NCBI GenBank assembly: GCA_020720565.1
Contig: DYOK01000051.1
Location: 1 to 13,906 of the forward strand
DNA length: 13,906 bases
Origin: Acetofilamentum sp.
GTDB lineage: Bacteria > Bacteroidota > Bacteroidia > Bacteroidales > JAFGXI01
Direction: 5' to 3'
Shown here: in pieces, positions 1 through 7,883 of the stretch
How the letters are laid out: each line of letters starts with the position of its first letter
Position numbering within the stretch: position 1 is the first letter of the stretch
Made by a program: the position numbers and the translations under genes
Notes under the pieces: model-generated
Database searches by the model: none
Told to the model about the DNA's origin: nothing
What the model saw: the letters and a program-made list of their open reading frames with translations, nothing else

Positions 1-1890
1 ATGATTTTTCAAAACACATACATCCCAAGGTGGTACATCTTTTTTATCGATACTTTTTTTATTGTATTGTCGACTGTAAGCGCCTATTTATTAAGGTTTA
101 ACTTTGTTATTCCACCGGAGTATTTGTTCAGTATGAAGTTGGTTATTCCGCTCATTTTGTTTGTAAGAATCATCGGGTTTGCAGTTGGACAAACCTATGC
201 TGGAATTATTCGATACAGTGGAACAAAAGATTCTGAACGAATTTTTTTAGTAAGCTCTGTAGGTACGGTGGCAATTTTTGCGTTAGATGCCGCAAGTTAC
301 ATTATTTACGATGGTTTTTTCCTTATTCCACTTTCTGTCGTTATTATCGATTTTATGGCAACGCTTGTGTTTTTGATTAGTTTTAGAATCATTATCAAGT
401 CGTTATACTATCATTTGAATTTATCGAAAGACGAACGGAAAAATATTGTCATTTATGGTGCAGGCGAGCTTGGGATTATTACCAAAAGAACGCTTGACCG
501 CGATACCGAAACCGGTTACAACACCGTGGCATTTATCGACGACAGCAAAGATGGTCACAAACAACGATTGGAACGTGTTCCCATTTTTAGTCCAGATCAA
601 ATTGCAGAAATCACTAAAAAATATAAAATTTCGGTACTTATTTTTGCAAAGCAAAATGTACCTCAGGTGGTTAAAAATACCCTGACCGATTTTTGTTTAA
701 ATAACGACATTAAAGTTCAAAATATTCCTCGAGTCAATAATTGGATAAATGGGGAGTTGAGTAGCAAACAAATACGTTCAATTAAAATTGAAGATTTGCT
801 TCAACGCGATCCGATAAAATTGAGCGAAGATGCCATTAGAAACGATATTTTGGGGAAAACAATATTGGTGACGGGTGCGGCGGGCTCAATAGGTAGCGAA
901 ATTGTTCGACAACTGACCAATTACAAACCCAAAACCATTATTTTGTACGATCAAGCCGAATCGCCACTTTACGATTTAGAACTCTTGTTACAAGAACAAT
1001 TGCATTATTACGAAGCTAAAATAATTTTAGGCGATGTCCGAAATAAAAAACGATTAGAGTATATTTTTGAGCGCTATCGTCCCTGCATTGTGTATCACGC
1101 AGCAGCCTATAAGCATGTACCCATGATGGAAAAAAATCCGGTCGAAGCCATCACTACGAATATACTGGGGACCAAAAATTTGGCCGATTTATCGAGCCAA
1201 TATAATGTCAAAAAATTTGTATTTGTATCCACCGATAAAGCAGTAAACCCCACCAATGTAATGGGTGCATCGAAGCGAATATCTGAAATGTATATCCAAT
1301 CGTTGAATACGGTGAGTAAAACCCAATTTATAACTACACGTTTTGGAAACGTTTTGGGATCGAATGGTTCGGTAATTCCTCGTTTTAAAAGCCAAATCGA
1401 AACGGGCGGACCTGTAACCATTACGCATCCGGAAATCACTCGGTTTTTTATGACCATTCCAGAGGCTTGTCAATTGGTTTTGGAAGCGGGAACTTCGGGA
1501 AATGGAGGCGAAATTTTTGTATTTGATATGGGTAAATCGGTTAGAATAGTCGATTTAGCAAAAAAAATGATTAAACTATACGGGCTAAAACTTGGGGTCG
1601 ATATTCAAATTCAATATACAGGATTACGACCTGGCGAAAAGTTGTACGAAGAATTGCTTAATGTTGCCGAGAATACACTACCTACTCATCATAAAAAAAT
1701 TCTGAAAGCCAAAGTTAGAGAGTACCCTGTAGAGCAAATCACTAAGCACTTAGATGAATTGACACAAATGTTAATCGATTTCGATAATTACAAAGTGGTG
1801 GCCAAAATGAAAGAAATTGTGCCCGAATTTATCAGTAAAAATTCAGCATTCGAAACCTTAGACCATGATAGAAGTTCCGATAAATCGTAA
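1..1890 (+). CDS. Membrane-anchored nucleoside-diphosphate-sugar dehydratase/epimerase, FlaA1/CapD/WbpM type
   Basis: Probably a UDP-GlcNAc 4,6-dehydratase-like enzyme that makes modified sugar nucleotides for surface polysaccharide or protein glycans, working at the cytoplasmic face of the inner membrane. The 629-residue length fits the long membrane-anchored class. Four hydrophobic segments fill about residues 10-130. A first nucleotide-binding fold starts near 148 with YGAGELG (152-158), and a second, catalytic extended-SDR domain starts near 287 with TGAAGSIGSE from T291. The active-site region reads STDKAVNPTNVMGASKR: T411, D412, K413, M421 and K425. Methionine in place of the usual SDR tyrosine is characteristic of this long class. 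The ATG is the first base of the window and MIFQNTYIPRW is a normal family N-terminus, so the gene looks complete, but upstream signals are not visible. It overlaps the following thioesterase by 26 bp. The exact sugar product cannot be read from the sequence. Confidence 0.9.
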   Translation: MIFQNTYIPRWYIFFIDTFFIVLSTVSAYLLRFNFVIPPEYLFSMKLVIPLILFVRIIGFAVGQTYAGIIRYSGTKDSERIFLVSSVGTVAIFALDAASYIIYDGFFLIPLSVVIIDFMATLVFLISFRIIIKSLYYHLNLSKDERKNIVIYGAGELGIITKRTLDRDTETGYNTVAFIDDSKDGHKQRLERVPIFSPDQIAEITKKYKISVLIFAKQNVPQVVKNTLTDFCLNNDIKVQNIPRVNNWINGELSSKQIRSIKIEDLLQRDPIKLSEDAIRNDILGKTILVTGAAGSIGSEIVRQLTNYKPKTIILYDQAESPLYDLELLLQEQLHYYEAKIILGDVRNKKRLEYIFERYRPCIVYHAAAYKHVPMMEKNPVEAITTNILGTKNLADLSSQYNVKKFVFVSTDKAVNPTNVMGASKRISEMYIQSLNTVSKTQFITTRFGNVLGSNGSVIPRFKSQIETGGPVTITHPEITRFFMTIPEACQLVLEAGTSGNGGEIFVFDMGKSVRIVDLAKKMIKLYGLKLGVDIQIQYTGLRPGEKLYEELLNVAENTLPTHHKKILKAKVREYPVEQITKHLDELTQMLIDFDNYKVVAKMKEIVPEFISKNSAFETLDHDRSSDKS

Positions 1891-2302
1891 AGTTCATTTC
1901 ACACCTGTCCAGATTCGATTCAACGACATCGACATTGCCGCTCATGTCAATAATGCGGTATATCAGAATTACTTCGATTTAGCAAAAACGCATTTTTTTA
2001 ATCAGATTTTTGGCGAAATTATCGATTGGAAAATTAAAGGATTGGTTTTGGCTCATATTGCCATCGACTATTACGCACCGACCTATCTTGACGACGAAAT
2101 CTTGGTTGAATCTTATATTAGTAAGATAGGAAATAAAAGTTTTGATATGACCCAAGTGGTTCGGCTAAAAGGGACAGTTGGTGAAGAAGGCCTAAAGTGT
2201 GTTTCACGCTCAATTATGGTAGCTTATCATTATCGCGAAGCCTATTCTTTCGAATTACCTACAGTATGGGTCAGTTGTTTGGAGCCATATTTAAAAGTTT
2301 AA
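1865..2302 (+). CDS. Hotdog-fold acyl-CoA thioesterase (4HBT/YbgC-like)
   Basis: Likely a cytoplasmic thioesterase that hydrolyses an acyl-CoA or related thioester; the natural substrate is unknown. The protein has 145 residues, the normal length for a single hotdog domain. The N-terminal stretch RFNDIDIAAHVNNAVYQNY (from R18) matches the family signature in which an Asp sits before a GHVNN-like turn followed by the long hotdog helix. The middle (DYYAPTYLDDEILVESYIS) and SRSIMVAY near the end fit the central strands. The ATG lies inside the dehydratase reading frame, giving a 26-bp overlap, so the two genes are probably co-transcribed and translationally coupled. A functional link between them is not obvious. 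The TAA stop is also the first three bases of an interspersed repeat copy, which fills the gap to the next gene. Confidence 0.85.
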   Translation: MIEVPINRKVHFTPVQIRFNDIDIAAHVNNAVYQNYFDLAKTHFFNQIFGEIIDWKIKGLVLAHIAIDYYAPTYLDDEILVESYISKIGNKSFDMTQVVRLKGTVGEEGLKCVSRSIMVAYHYREAYSFELPTVWVSCLEPYLKV

Positions 2303-2392
2303 GGTATTCGACCTATTTATTGTTTTTTTAAACAGCAATATATCAATTTTATAGCTAGATAAAATACGATATTAAATTTCATATAAAACTTA
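2300..2392 (+). repeat. Interspersed repeat, copy A (full length)
   Basis: Begins with the TAA stop of the thioesterase gene. The head TAAGGTATTCGACCT can form a 4-bp stem (AGGT/ACCT) with a 5-nt loop. It is followed by ATTTATTGTTTTTTTAA, an AGCTAGATAAAA block at offset 53, ATTAAAT at offset 71 and ACTTA at offset 88. These offsets match copies C and D exactly and copy E to within 1 nt. With its flanks the copy accounts for most of the 133-bp gap between the thioesterase and the RNA methyltransferase. Confidence 0.75.
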
Positions 2393-2435
2393 ATTCTTCT
2401 TTTGTGCTAATACTTATTAATCAAATTTTGCCAAA

Positions 2436-2927
2436 ATGAGTGTGATAAAAGCCACCGATTTTTTTAAATCACAGCCATTTATAGGTCCCGATTTGATATT
2501 AGATGGATTACAAACACCCGAGAATATTGGCTCAATTTTTCGATTAGCAGGGAATTTATCGTGTGCTAAAATTATTTTTACAGAAGCTACCGATTTAAGC
2601 CCAATCAGAATTGCCAAATTATCGCGGCAGAATTTGGCGAAACTACCCATCGAATTTTGGTCTGTTGAACAAATATTAACCCATTACCCTCATTTGACTG
2701 CTTTAGAAACAGGAACGGGTAGTACCGATATTTTTAATACCGATATTCCTAAAAGCACGGCCTTTGTGGTAGGGAACGAAAGCAGCGGAATTCAAACCCA
2801 ATTGTTCGAAGCTTGTCATTTGAAACTTTATATTCCCATGCCGGGTTTGGTTAAGTCGCTCAATGTTTCGCATGCCTTATCGATAGGCCTTTTTGAGTGG
2901 TATCGCAAGCACCATTATCAATTTTAA
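2436..2927 (+). CDS. SpoU/TrmH-family RNA 2'-O-ribose methyltransferase
   Basis: A SPOUT-class enzyme that would transfer methyl from S-adenosylmethionine to a ribose 2'-OH in tRNA or rRNA. The protein is short (163 residues), essentially the catalytic knot domain alone, as in the small TrmL/TrmH types. All three family motifs are present. Motif 1 is LQTPENIGSIFRLAG, with N30 and R36. Motif 2 is VVGNESSG at 111-118. Motif 3 is IPMPGLVKSLNVSHA at 133-147, which forms the knot and cofactor pocket. The target nucleotide cannot be deduced. No other Met occurs before residue 134, so ATG 2436 is the only plausible start. No clear ribosome-binding site precedes it. Upstream lies repeat copy A. Downstream the gene converges on the SpoIIE-phosphatase gene with only 10 bp between the stops and no visible terminator hairpin. 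Confidence 0.88.
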   Translation: MSVIKATDFFKSQPFIGPDLILDGLQTPENIGSIFRLAGNLSCAKIIFTEATDLSPIRIAKLSRQNLAKLPIEFWSVEQILTHYPHLTALETGTGSTDIFNTDIPKSTAFVVGNESSGIQTQLFEACHLKLYIPMPGLVKSLNVSHALSIGLFEWYRKHHYQF

Positions 2928-2937
2928 TTAAACCGAT

Positions 2938-5094
2938 TCAAATTCTCACTCCAAAAACCATAATGTCATCTACTTGCTCTTGGTCTTTTTTCCAAGCCTG
3001 AAAATGAGAAGTTAAATGCTGGTGTTGCATGCTACTGTCTTGAATTAGTGCATTTTCAGATAAAAGTTTTCTAAAACGATGGCGTTTAAATTTTTTACCG
3101 TCTACGCCGCCGAATTGGTCGATGTAACCGTCGGTAAAAAGATAAATCATGTCGTTTGGCTGTAAGCCAATTCGTTTGTCGGTAAATCGAGTGCCTTTAC
3201 GTTCGTTGTATCCAATTGCAATTTTGTCGGTTTGAATTTTTAGTAAATAATGGTCGTCGAATTGCGCTTGGTCTACATGGGCAGAATCTTCTATTGCAGA
3301 CTCCTCGCGGTATATAAAAACGGGATTATTTGAACCTGCCACTAGCATTGTATTGGTAAGCGAATCGATCATACATAAACTAATATCCATACCGTCTTTC
3401 GATGTGCCAACCATCCCATTTTGATGCAACGAACTGGTTACAATTGAGCTTAACCGATTTAATATATCGGCTGGGCTTAAATATTCCTCTTTGAGTATTA
3501 TTTCGTTTAAGGCTGCGATGCCGAGCATGCTCAACATGGCCCCTGGGACACCATGTCCTGTGCAATCGGCAACTGCAATATAGTTTCGTTGATTACGTTC
3601 GTGAAACCAAAAGAAATCGCCACCTAATACATCTTTTGGCTGATTCAATATAAAATAGGAGTTTAAAGATTGATCTAAGCGTGATTTTGGTGGTAAAACT
3701 GCATTTTGTATGAGCCGAGCATAAGCAATGCTGTCGTTAATTTCTTTGTTTTTTTGAGATATCACAGAGCTTTGCTTAAGTGCTCTACGGTGCTGAGCCA
3801 GAATTTTATCTCTTTGGTAGATAATTTCTGTTTTTTGGCTCATAAGTTCTTCTTTTTGTTTTTCTAGCTCAGAGGTTCGCTCTTTTACCTGCATTTCTAA
3901 GTCTTTGCTGTTGTTTTGTTCAATTATTCGATATTTGTGCAACACTGCAAACATCAGAAGTAGTATTTCTGCAAAAAATCCAAGCTTCATGGCCCAAATG
4001 GCATGTTGATATTGTTGAACAACGCCTAAATTGTTCATTACATATACGCCGACCCCTAACAGGAAAAATACAAACGAGAACACAAAATAGTAGTGCATAT
4101 TGTTTTTTCTGGTCAAGCCTCGTATCGAAGTAGCCGTTAAAAAAATAATCGTCACTAGCGACAGGATATTGATAGCAAACACCGAAAATCGGTAACCGCT
4201 TTGTCCAAACAGAGAGCTTACTGTAATCATTATCCCGATTATTTTTATGGCGTTTGATAATCGGTTAATTCGTCTAAAAAAACGACTGAACGTAAAAAAA
4301 TGCTGAGCAAATAGAATTAAAAATATATTGGCGAGTCCAGCGCTCCAAACGGTAACGTACTTTTGTATCAATACTTGATTTGGCCATAGATATTGGAAAT
4401 TTACACCTGTAATGTTGAGTAAAAAAATGGTAAGCAGAGCAACGTATATGGTATAATATAAATTAAGTCTATTTTTGTTAATAACGAGCAGAAAAAAGTT
4501 AAACAATATCACGAAGAAAAACATCCCTAAAAAATAACCGTTCAATAACAATTCGTCGTTGTCAGCTTTTAAATAGTCGTCGTAGCGGCTTATACTGAGT
4601 GGTATTTGCAGTGGACCACCTTTCGACGAGACCTTAATATAGTATTCGTAATGGGTATGTGGGGACAGTTTTAAGTCGAATAAAAAGTTTCGGTTTTCGA
4701 TTTCGCGACTATCGAATGCAAAATCTTCGCCTGTAAGAACTCGTTTTTCAATTTTATCTTCTCGAAAGGCAATAAAATCGACGTAAGCAATTAATGGATT
4801 TTGAATAGTAAAAACGTAGTTTTGGATTTCGTTGGTGCTATTGTACATCGAAAATTTAAGCCAATAAACCGAATATGTAAACCCAAAATTAAGTACTTTA
4901 TGCGGATTCAGTTTAAACTTATCCGATTCGCTTAAGATGACTTGTTCAAAAGAAAATTGTTCTTTGGGGTCTTCTAATACATAGACGTAGGGCGTAACTT
5001 CGTGGTAAGTGCTATGTTCGGTAATATAAATTATTTTTTCGGAATAAGCTAATAAGCTTATAAAAAATAGCGTAAGTGAAAATATGTATTTCAT
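2938..5094 (-). CDS. 7TMR-DISM membrane sensor with SpoIIE-type PP2C serine/threonine phosphatase
   Basis: A membrane signalling protein of 718 residues. The parts in order are: signal peptide (about 1-19, MKYIFSLTLFFISLLAYS); an extracytoplasmic 7TMR-DISM extracellular domain of about 150 residues; seven predicted membrane helices (about 183-393); a Glu/Lys-rich coiled coil (about 395-455, with KERTSELEKQKEEL); and a C-terminal SpoIIE/PP2C domain from about 460. The linker INDSIAYARLIQNAVLPP is typical of RsbU-like phosphatases. Metal-binding acidic residues are visible at D493 (GGDFFWF), D510 (ADCTGHGVPGAM) and D655 (LFTDGYIDQFGG), so the phosphatase looks intact. By family it should dephosphorylate an anti-sigma-factor-antagonist-like protein in response to an external ligand, probably a carbohydrate. 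No STAS, HPT or sigma-factor gene is nearby, so partner and signal are unknown. It lies 54 bp downstream of murF-alr in the same direction, with a 10-bp dyad just before its ATG. Confidence 0.9.
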   Translation of the reverse strand: MKYIFSLTLFFISLLAYSEKIIYITEHSTYHEVTPYVYVLEDPKEQFSFEQVILSESDKFKLNPHKVLNFGFTYSVYWLKFSMYNSTNEIQNYVFTIQNPLIAYVDFIAFREDKIEKRVLTGEDFAFDSREIENRNFLFDLKLSPHTHYEYYIKVSSKGGPLQIPLSISRYDDYLKADNDELLLNGYFLGMFFFVILFNFFLLVINKNRLNLYYTIYVALLTIFLLNITGVNFQYLWPNQVLIQKYVTVWSAGLANIFLILFAQHFFTFSRFFRRINRLSNAIKIIGIMITVSSLFGQSGYRFSVFAINILSLVTIIFLTATSIRGLTRKNNMHYYFVFSFVFFLLGVGVYVMNNLGVVQQYQHAIWAMKLGFFAEILLLMFAVLHKYRIIEQNNSKDLEMQVKERTSELEKQKEELMSQKTEIIYQRDKILAQHRRALKQSSVISQKNKEINDSIAYARLIQNAVLPPKSRLDQSLNSYFILNQPKDVLGGDFFWFHERNQRNYIAVADCTGHGVPGAMLSMLGIAALNEIILKEEYLSPADILNRLSSIVTSSLHQNGMVGTSKDGMDISLCMIDSLTNTMLVAGSNNPVFIYREESAIEDSAHVDQAQFDDHYLLKIQTDKIAIGYNERKGTRFTDKRIGLQPNDMIYLFTDGYIDQFGGVDGKKFKRHRFRKLLSENALIQDSSMQHQHLTSHFQAWKKDQEQVDDIMVFGVRI

Positions 5095-5097
5095 TGT

Positions 5098-5131
5098 ATT
5101 TCAGTATTTTATATTTGTTTTATACTGAAAT
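5098..5131 (-). promoter_or_regulatory. Perfect 10-bp inverted repeat next to the phosphatase start codon
   Basis: ATTTCAGTAT (5098-5107) and ATACTGAAAT (5122-5131) are exact reverse complements separated by 14 AT-rich bases. The inner arm ends 3 nt before the ATG of the phosphatase gene (5094, - strand). There is no U-tract after the stem in either direction, so it does not look like an intrinsic terminator. It could be a protein-binding dyad or an mRNA hairpin that affects initiation. Function is inferred only from position. Confidence 0.4.
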
Positions 5132-5148
5132 GTAAAATCAAAAGTTTG

Positions 5149-7617
5149 CTATTCTTGAATATATATTCGTTTAACTCTTTGCGAAATTCCGGTCAGTACT
5201 TCGTAAGGTATGGTGTCCATTTGTTTAGCCAAATTTGAGATAGGGAAATCTTGATTAAATATAATGACTTGGTCGCCTTCTGTCGCTTCGATATGGCTGA
5301 CATCAATCATACACATATCCATGCAAACATTACCAACAATGGGTGCCAATTGTCCATTGATCGAAAACTGCCCTTTACCGTTACTTAAACTTCGACGAAT
5401 TCCATCGGCATAGCCAACAGGCACAATGGCAATTTTACCGCCGTTTTCGAGTCGTCCTTTTCGATTGTAACCCACAGTGTCGTTAGGCCCCACATGTTTA
5501 ATCTGCGAAATTCTGGTATAAAGCGAATTAACAGCCTTTAGAGGCTTGTCGTCGTTGACCGAAACACCATACATTCCAATCCCCAAACGGACCATGTCGA
5601 ATTGAGCCATCGGATGTCTTTGTACACCATTAGAATTGGCTATATGACGCATTATTTCGTAGCTAAAAGCATTCACAAATTGTGCACTTAATCGCTGAAA
5701 AGTTTGGATTTGTTGCGAGGTAAAGTCGTCGAAGGCGGGCTCGTCGCTTGCAGCCAAATGCGAAAATACTGAGGCAATTTTCAAGCTTGGATTGTCGCTA
5801 ATGAATTTTATAAGCTCTGGTATTTCCTGTTCAACAAAACCAAGCCGATTCATTCCTGTTTCAAGTTTTAGATGTAATGGAGCATATACAGTCCCATTGC
5901 TTTTAACGGCGTCGTTGTATGCTTTTAAAATCCTAAAACTATAGATTTCTGGTTCAAGTCGGTAACGCAACATTTGATCGAGGCTCATTTCTTCAGGATT
6001 CATGACCATAATGGGCAATATAATTCCAGATTTTCTGAGTGTTATACCCTCGTCGATATAGGCCACAGCCAAATAATCTACTTTGTGATATTGGAGTACA
6101 TTGGCGACTTCTACCGATCCAGCACCATACGAAAAGGCTTTGACCATAGCCATGGTTTTAACACCTGGCTTAAGCAAAGAACGGTAATAGTTAACGTTAT
6201 GAATCAGATGTCCTAGATTGACTTCGAGTACAGTTTCGTGATTTTTATTTTGAAGAAAGTTTGAGATACGTTCAAATTCAAACTTACGGGCCCCTTTTAT
6301 CAGAATGGCTTCGTTTTGGAATGTTTCGAGATTAATTTGTTCTAAAAAATCGTCTGTATTGTCGAAAAACAAGGAGTCTTTAGCAAAAAGATTTCGCATC
6401 GAACTAATACCAGAACCAATTCCAATTAATCGGTTGACCGATTTTGAGATAAGCAAATCGGACACATCTTTGTAAAGAACCTCTGCTTCGCGACCAGTTT
6501 GTAAAATATCTGATAATATGAGTGTTTTTCGTTGATGTTGATACTGTTGCGTCAGAAAATCGAGTGCAATATTTAATGAACCGATATCGGAATTGTAACT
6601 GTCGTTGATAATGGTACATTGGTTAATGGCTTGTTTTTGTTCCAAGCGCATGGCAATATGCGATAAGCCAGCTACCCGTTGGTTAATGGTATCTTGGTCG
6701 TAACCTAAATGGAGCATCAAAACCCAAATATGCATTAAATTTTCGTACGAGGCGGAATCGACAAATGGAATTCGAAGTTGAATTTTTTGATTTTTGTAGG
6801 AGGCATCGATTTCCATCCCGTTTTCGACAATGGTTTTTTTGCCAATTCTAAGATTAGCAGAGTATTTTTCTGACCAAGTCAGCAGTTCTTTGTTGTCGAA
6901 ACGACCTGAACTGGTAAATTGAAAATCGACCAATTGATTGTCGCGACAATACACAATGGTTTTGCTGTTTTCGAAAAGCTTAAGTTTTTCAGAAATTTTA
7001 TGCTTGTAATCGATAAAGTTTTCTTGGTGCGCATCGCCTATATTGGTAAAAATGCCCATTGTAGGTTGCATCATCTTTTCGATTCGATCCATCTCGCCAG
7101 CTTTCGAAATTCCAGCTTCGAAAATTCCCATTTCGGTATCTTGTTGTAGCATCCAAATAGACAGAGGCACACCAATTTGTGAGTTGTAAGAACGAGGGTT
7201 TCGAACAATATGACGGTCGGTTTTTAGCAACTCGTATAGCCATTCTTTTACAATAGTTTTACCATTACTTCCGGTAATACCCAGAATGGGAATGTTAAAT
7301 TGCTTTCGGTGGTATTGAACAAAATCTTGCAATGCTCTCAAGGGGTCTTTAACCAAAATAAAACTGGCTTCTGGATAGTCTGTAATTTGAAATCCATCTT
7401 CGAGAACAAAAACACGAACTCCTTTACTGTATAAATCGCCGACATAATTTGAGCCTGAATTTCGATCGGTCTTTAAACCAAAGAAAATGGTTTTGTGGGG
7501 ATCTCTAACACGCCGACTGTCGGTAAGGATTTGTTGAACATCGGTATCATCTGATGTGCCTTTGTTCCAACTAATTGGTTTAACAATTTGTGCAATATCT
7601 TGTGCGAAGTAGCTCAT
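5149..7617 (-). CDS. murF-alr: Bifunctional MurF-like ligase / alanine racemase fusion
   Basis: A cytoplasmic peptidoglycan precursor enzyme of 822 residues with two fused halves. Residues 1 to about 450 are a Mur ligase of the MurF type: an N-terminal substrate domain, the ATP loop GITGSNGKT with K120, SYNSQIGVPLSIW, EAGISKAGEMDRIE, NIGDAHQENF, and INDSYNSDIGSLN in the last third. From about 460 a PLP-dependent alanine racemase follows. MVKAFSYGAG contains the Schiff-base lysine K493. MNRLGF and RLGIGMYG follow, and TVGYNRKG carries the probable second catalytic tyrosine Y717, then PVGYADGIRRSL and GNVCMDMCMIDVSH. The racemase makes D-Ala from L-Ala, and the ligase would add D-Ala-D-Ala to the UDP-MurNAc-tripeptide. 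Such fusions are common in Bacteroidota. P-loop position +1 is Ile rather than the usual Thr (GKTIVKE), so the ligase half may be diverged. Whether another murF exists cannot be seen here. The upstream 263 bp consists almost entirely of repeats. Confidence 0.92.
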   Translation of the reverse strand: MSYFAQDIAQIVKPISWNKGTSDDTDVQQILTDSRRVRDPHKTIFFGLKTDRNSGSNYVGDLYSKGVRVFVLEDGFQITDYPEASFILVKDPLRALQDFVQYHRKQFNIPILGITGSNGKTIVKEWLYELLKTDRHIVRNPRSYNSQIGVPLSIWMLQQDTEMGIFEAGISKAGEMDRIEKMMQPTMGIFTNIGDAHQENFIDYKHKISEKLKLFENSKTIVYCRDNQLVDFQFTSSGRFDNKELLTWSEKYSANLRIGKKTIVENGMEIDASYKNQKIQLRIPFVDSASYENLMHIWVLMLHLGYDQDTINQRVAGLSHIAMRLEQKQAINQCTIINDSYNSDIGSLNIALDFLTQQYQHQRKTLILSDILQTGREAEVLYKDVSDLLISKSVNRLIGIGSGISSMRNLFAKDSLFFDNTDDFLEQINLETFQNEAILIKGARKFEFERISNFLQNKNHETVLEVNLGHLIHNVNYYRSLLKPGVKTMAMVKAFSYGAGSVEVANVLQYHKVDYLAVAYIDEGITLRKSGIILPIMVMNPEEMSLDQMLRYRLEPEIYSFRILKAYNDAVKSNGTVYAPLHLKLETGMNRLGFVEQEIPELIKFISDNPSLKIASVFSHLAASDEPAFDDFTSQQIQTFQRLSAQFVNAFSYEIMRHIANSNGVQRHPMAQFDMVRLGIGMYGVSVNDDKPLKAVNSLYTRISQIKHVGPNDTVGYNRKGRLENGGKIAIVPVGYADGIRRSLSNGKGQFSINGQLAPIVGNVCMDMCMIDVSHIEATEGDQVIIFNQDFPISNLAKQMDTIPYEVLTGISQRVKRIYIQE

Positions 7618-7651
7618 ATATTCAGAAAAAGATTCTATTAACTAAAGCGTT

Positions 7652-7692
7652 TAAGGTCATCGACCTATTTATTGATTTTATAACGGTCATTT
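7652..7692 (+). repeat. Interspersed repeat, copy B (head only, in tandem with copy C)
   Basis: TAAGGTCATCGACCT followed by ATTTATTGATTTTATAAC and CATTT, a 41-bp head fragment. It stops at offset 41, where copy C starts with its own TAAGGT. The AGGT/ACCT stem with a CATCG loop is intact. The orientation is opposite to both flanking genes (tdk and murF-alr). Confidence 0.65.
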
Positions 7693-7785
7693 TAAGGTAT
7701 TCAAGCTATTTATTATTTTTGTAGTTAGCAGTATATCTGCATTCTAGCTTAATGAAACAGGGCATTAAATTATACATAATACTTA
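7693..7785 (+). repeat. Interspersed repeat, copy C (full length)
   Basis: The head TAAGGTATTCAAGCT has a damaged stem (G replaces C at the third-pair position). It is followed by ATTTATTATTTTTGTAG, then CTAGCTTAATGAAAC (AGCTTA at offset 53), ATTAAAT at offset 71 and ACTTA at offset 88, the same spacing as copies A and D. It runs directly from head fragment B and meets reverse-strand copy G tail to tail about 5 bp further on. Confidence 0.72.
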
Positions 7786-7790
7786 TCTAG

Positions 7791-7883
7791 TTTTTAGTTT
7801 AATAAAAATTCTATTTTGTTTTACTAAGCTAGAGCATTGGCAGATAACGAGTTAGTAAAGCTATAAATAGCTCGAAGTCCTTA
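7791..7883 (-). repeat. Interspersed repeat, copy G (reverse orientation, starts at the tdk stop codon)
   Basis: Read on the - strand from the tdk TAA stop (7883-7881): TAAGGACTTCGAGCT, ATTTAT, then GTTATCTGC and CTCTAGCTTAGTAAAAC, with AGCTTA exactly 53 nt from the start as in copies A and C. The GAGCTATTTAT and ATCTGC stretches are closest to copy C. The last 20 bases have diverged: the ATTAAA lies at offset 80 instead of 71. The head stem is damaged. The end coordinate is estimated from the family length. Confidence 0.6.

Noticed and set aside
1107..1473. Long open frames on the strand opposite the dehydratase gene
   Set aside because: They lie inside a well-recognised gene with intact motifs and have no family resemblance; they are shadows of its codon use.
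2402..2430. TTG-N18-AAATTTTG as a promoter for the RNA methyltransferase gene
   Set aside because: The -7 box has A instead of the first T, and transcription would begin at or after the ATG, requiring a leaderless message. Too weak to list.
2928..2937. Terminator between the RNA methyltransferase and phosphatase genes
   Set aside because: The gap is 10 bp and no stem with a T-tract is visible across the two stop codons.
7618..7883. CRISPR array or riboswitch in the tdk/murF gap
   Set aside because: The repeated units are not regularly spaced direct repeats with unique spacers, and no known riboswitch core was seen; the signal is explained by copies B, C and G.
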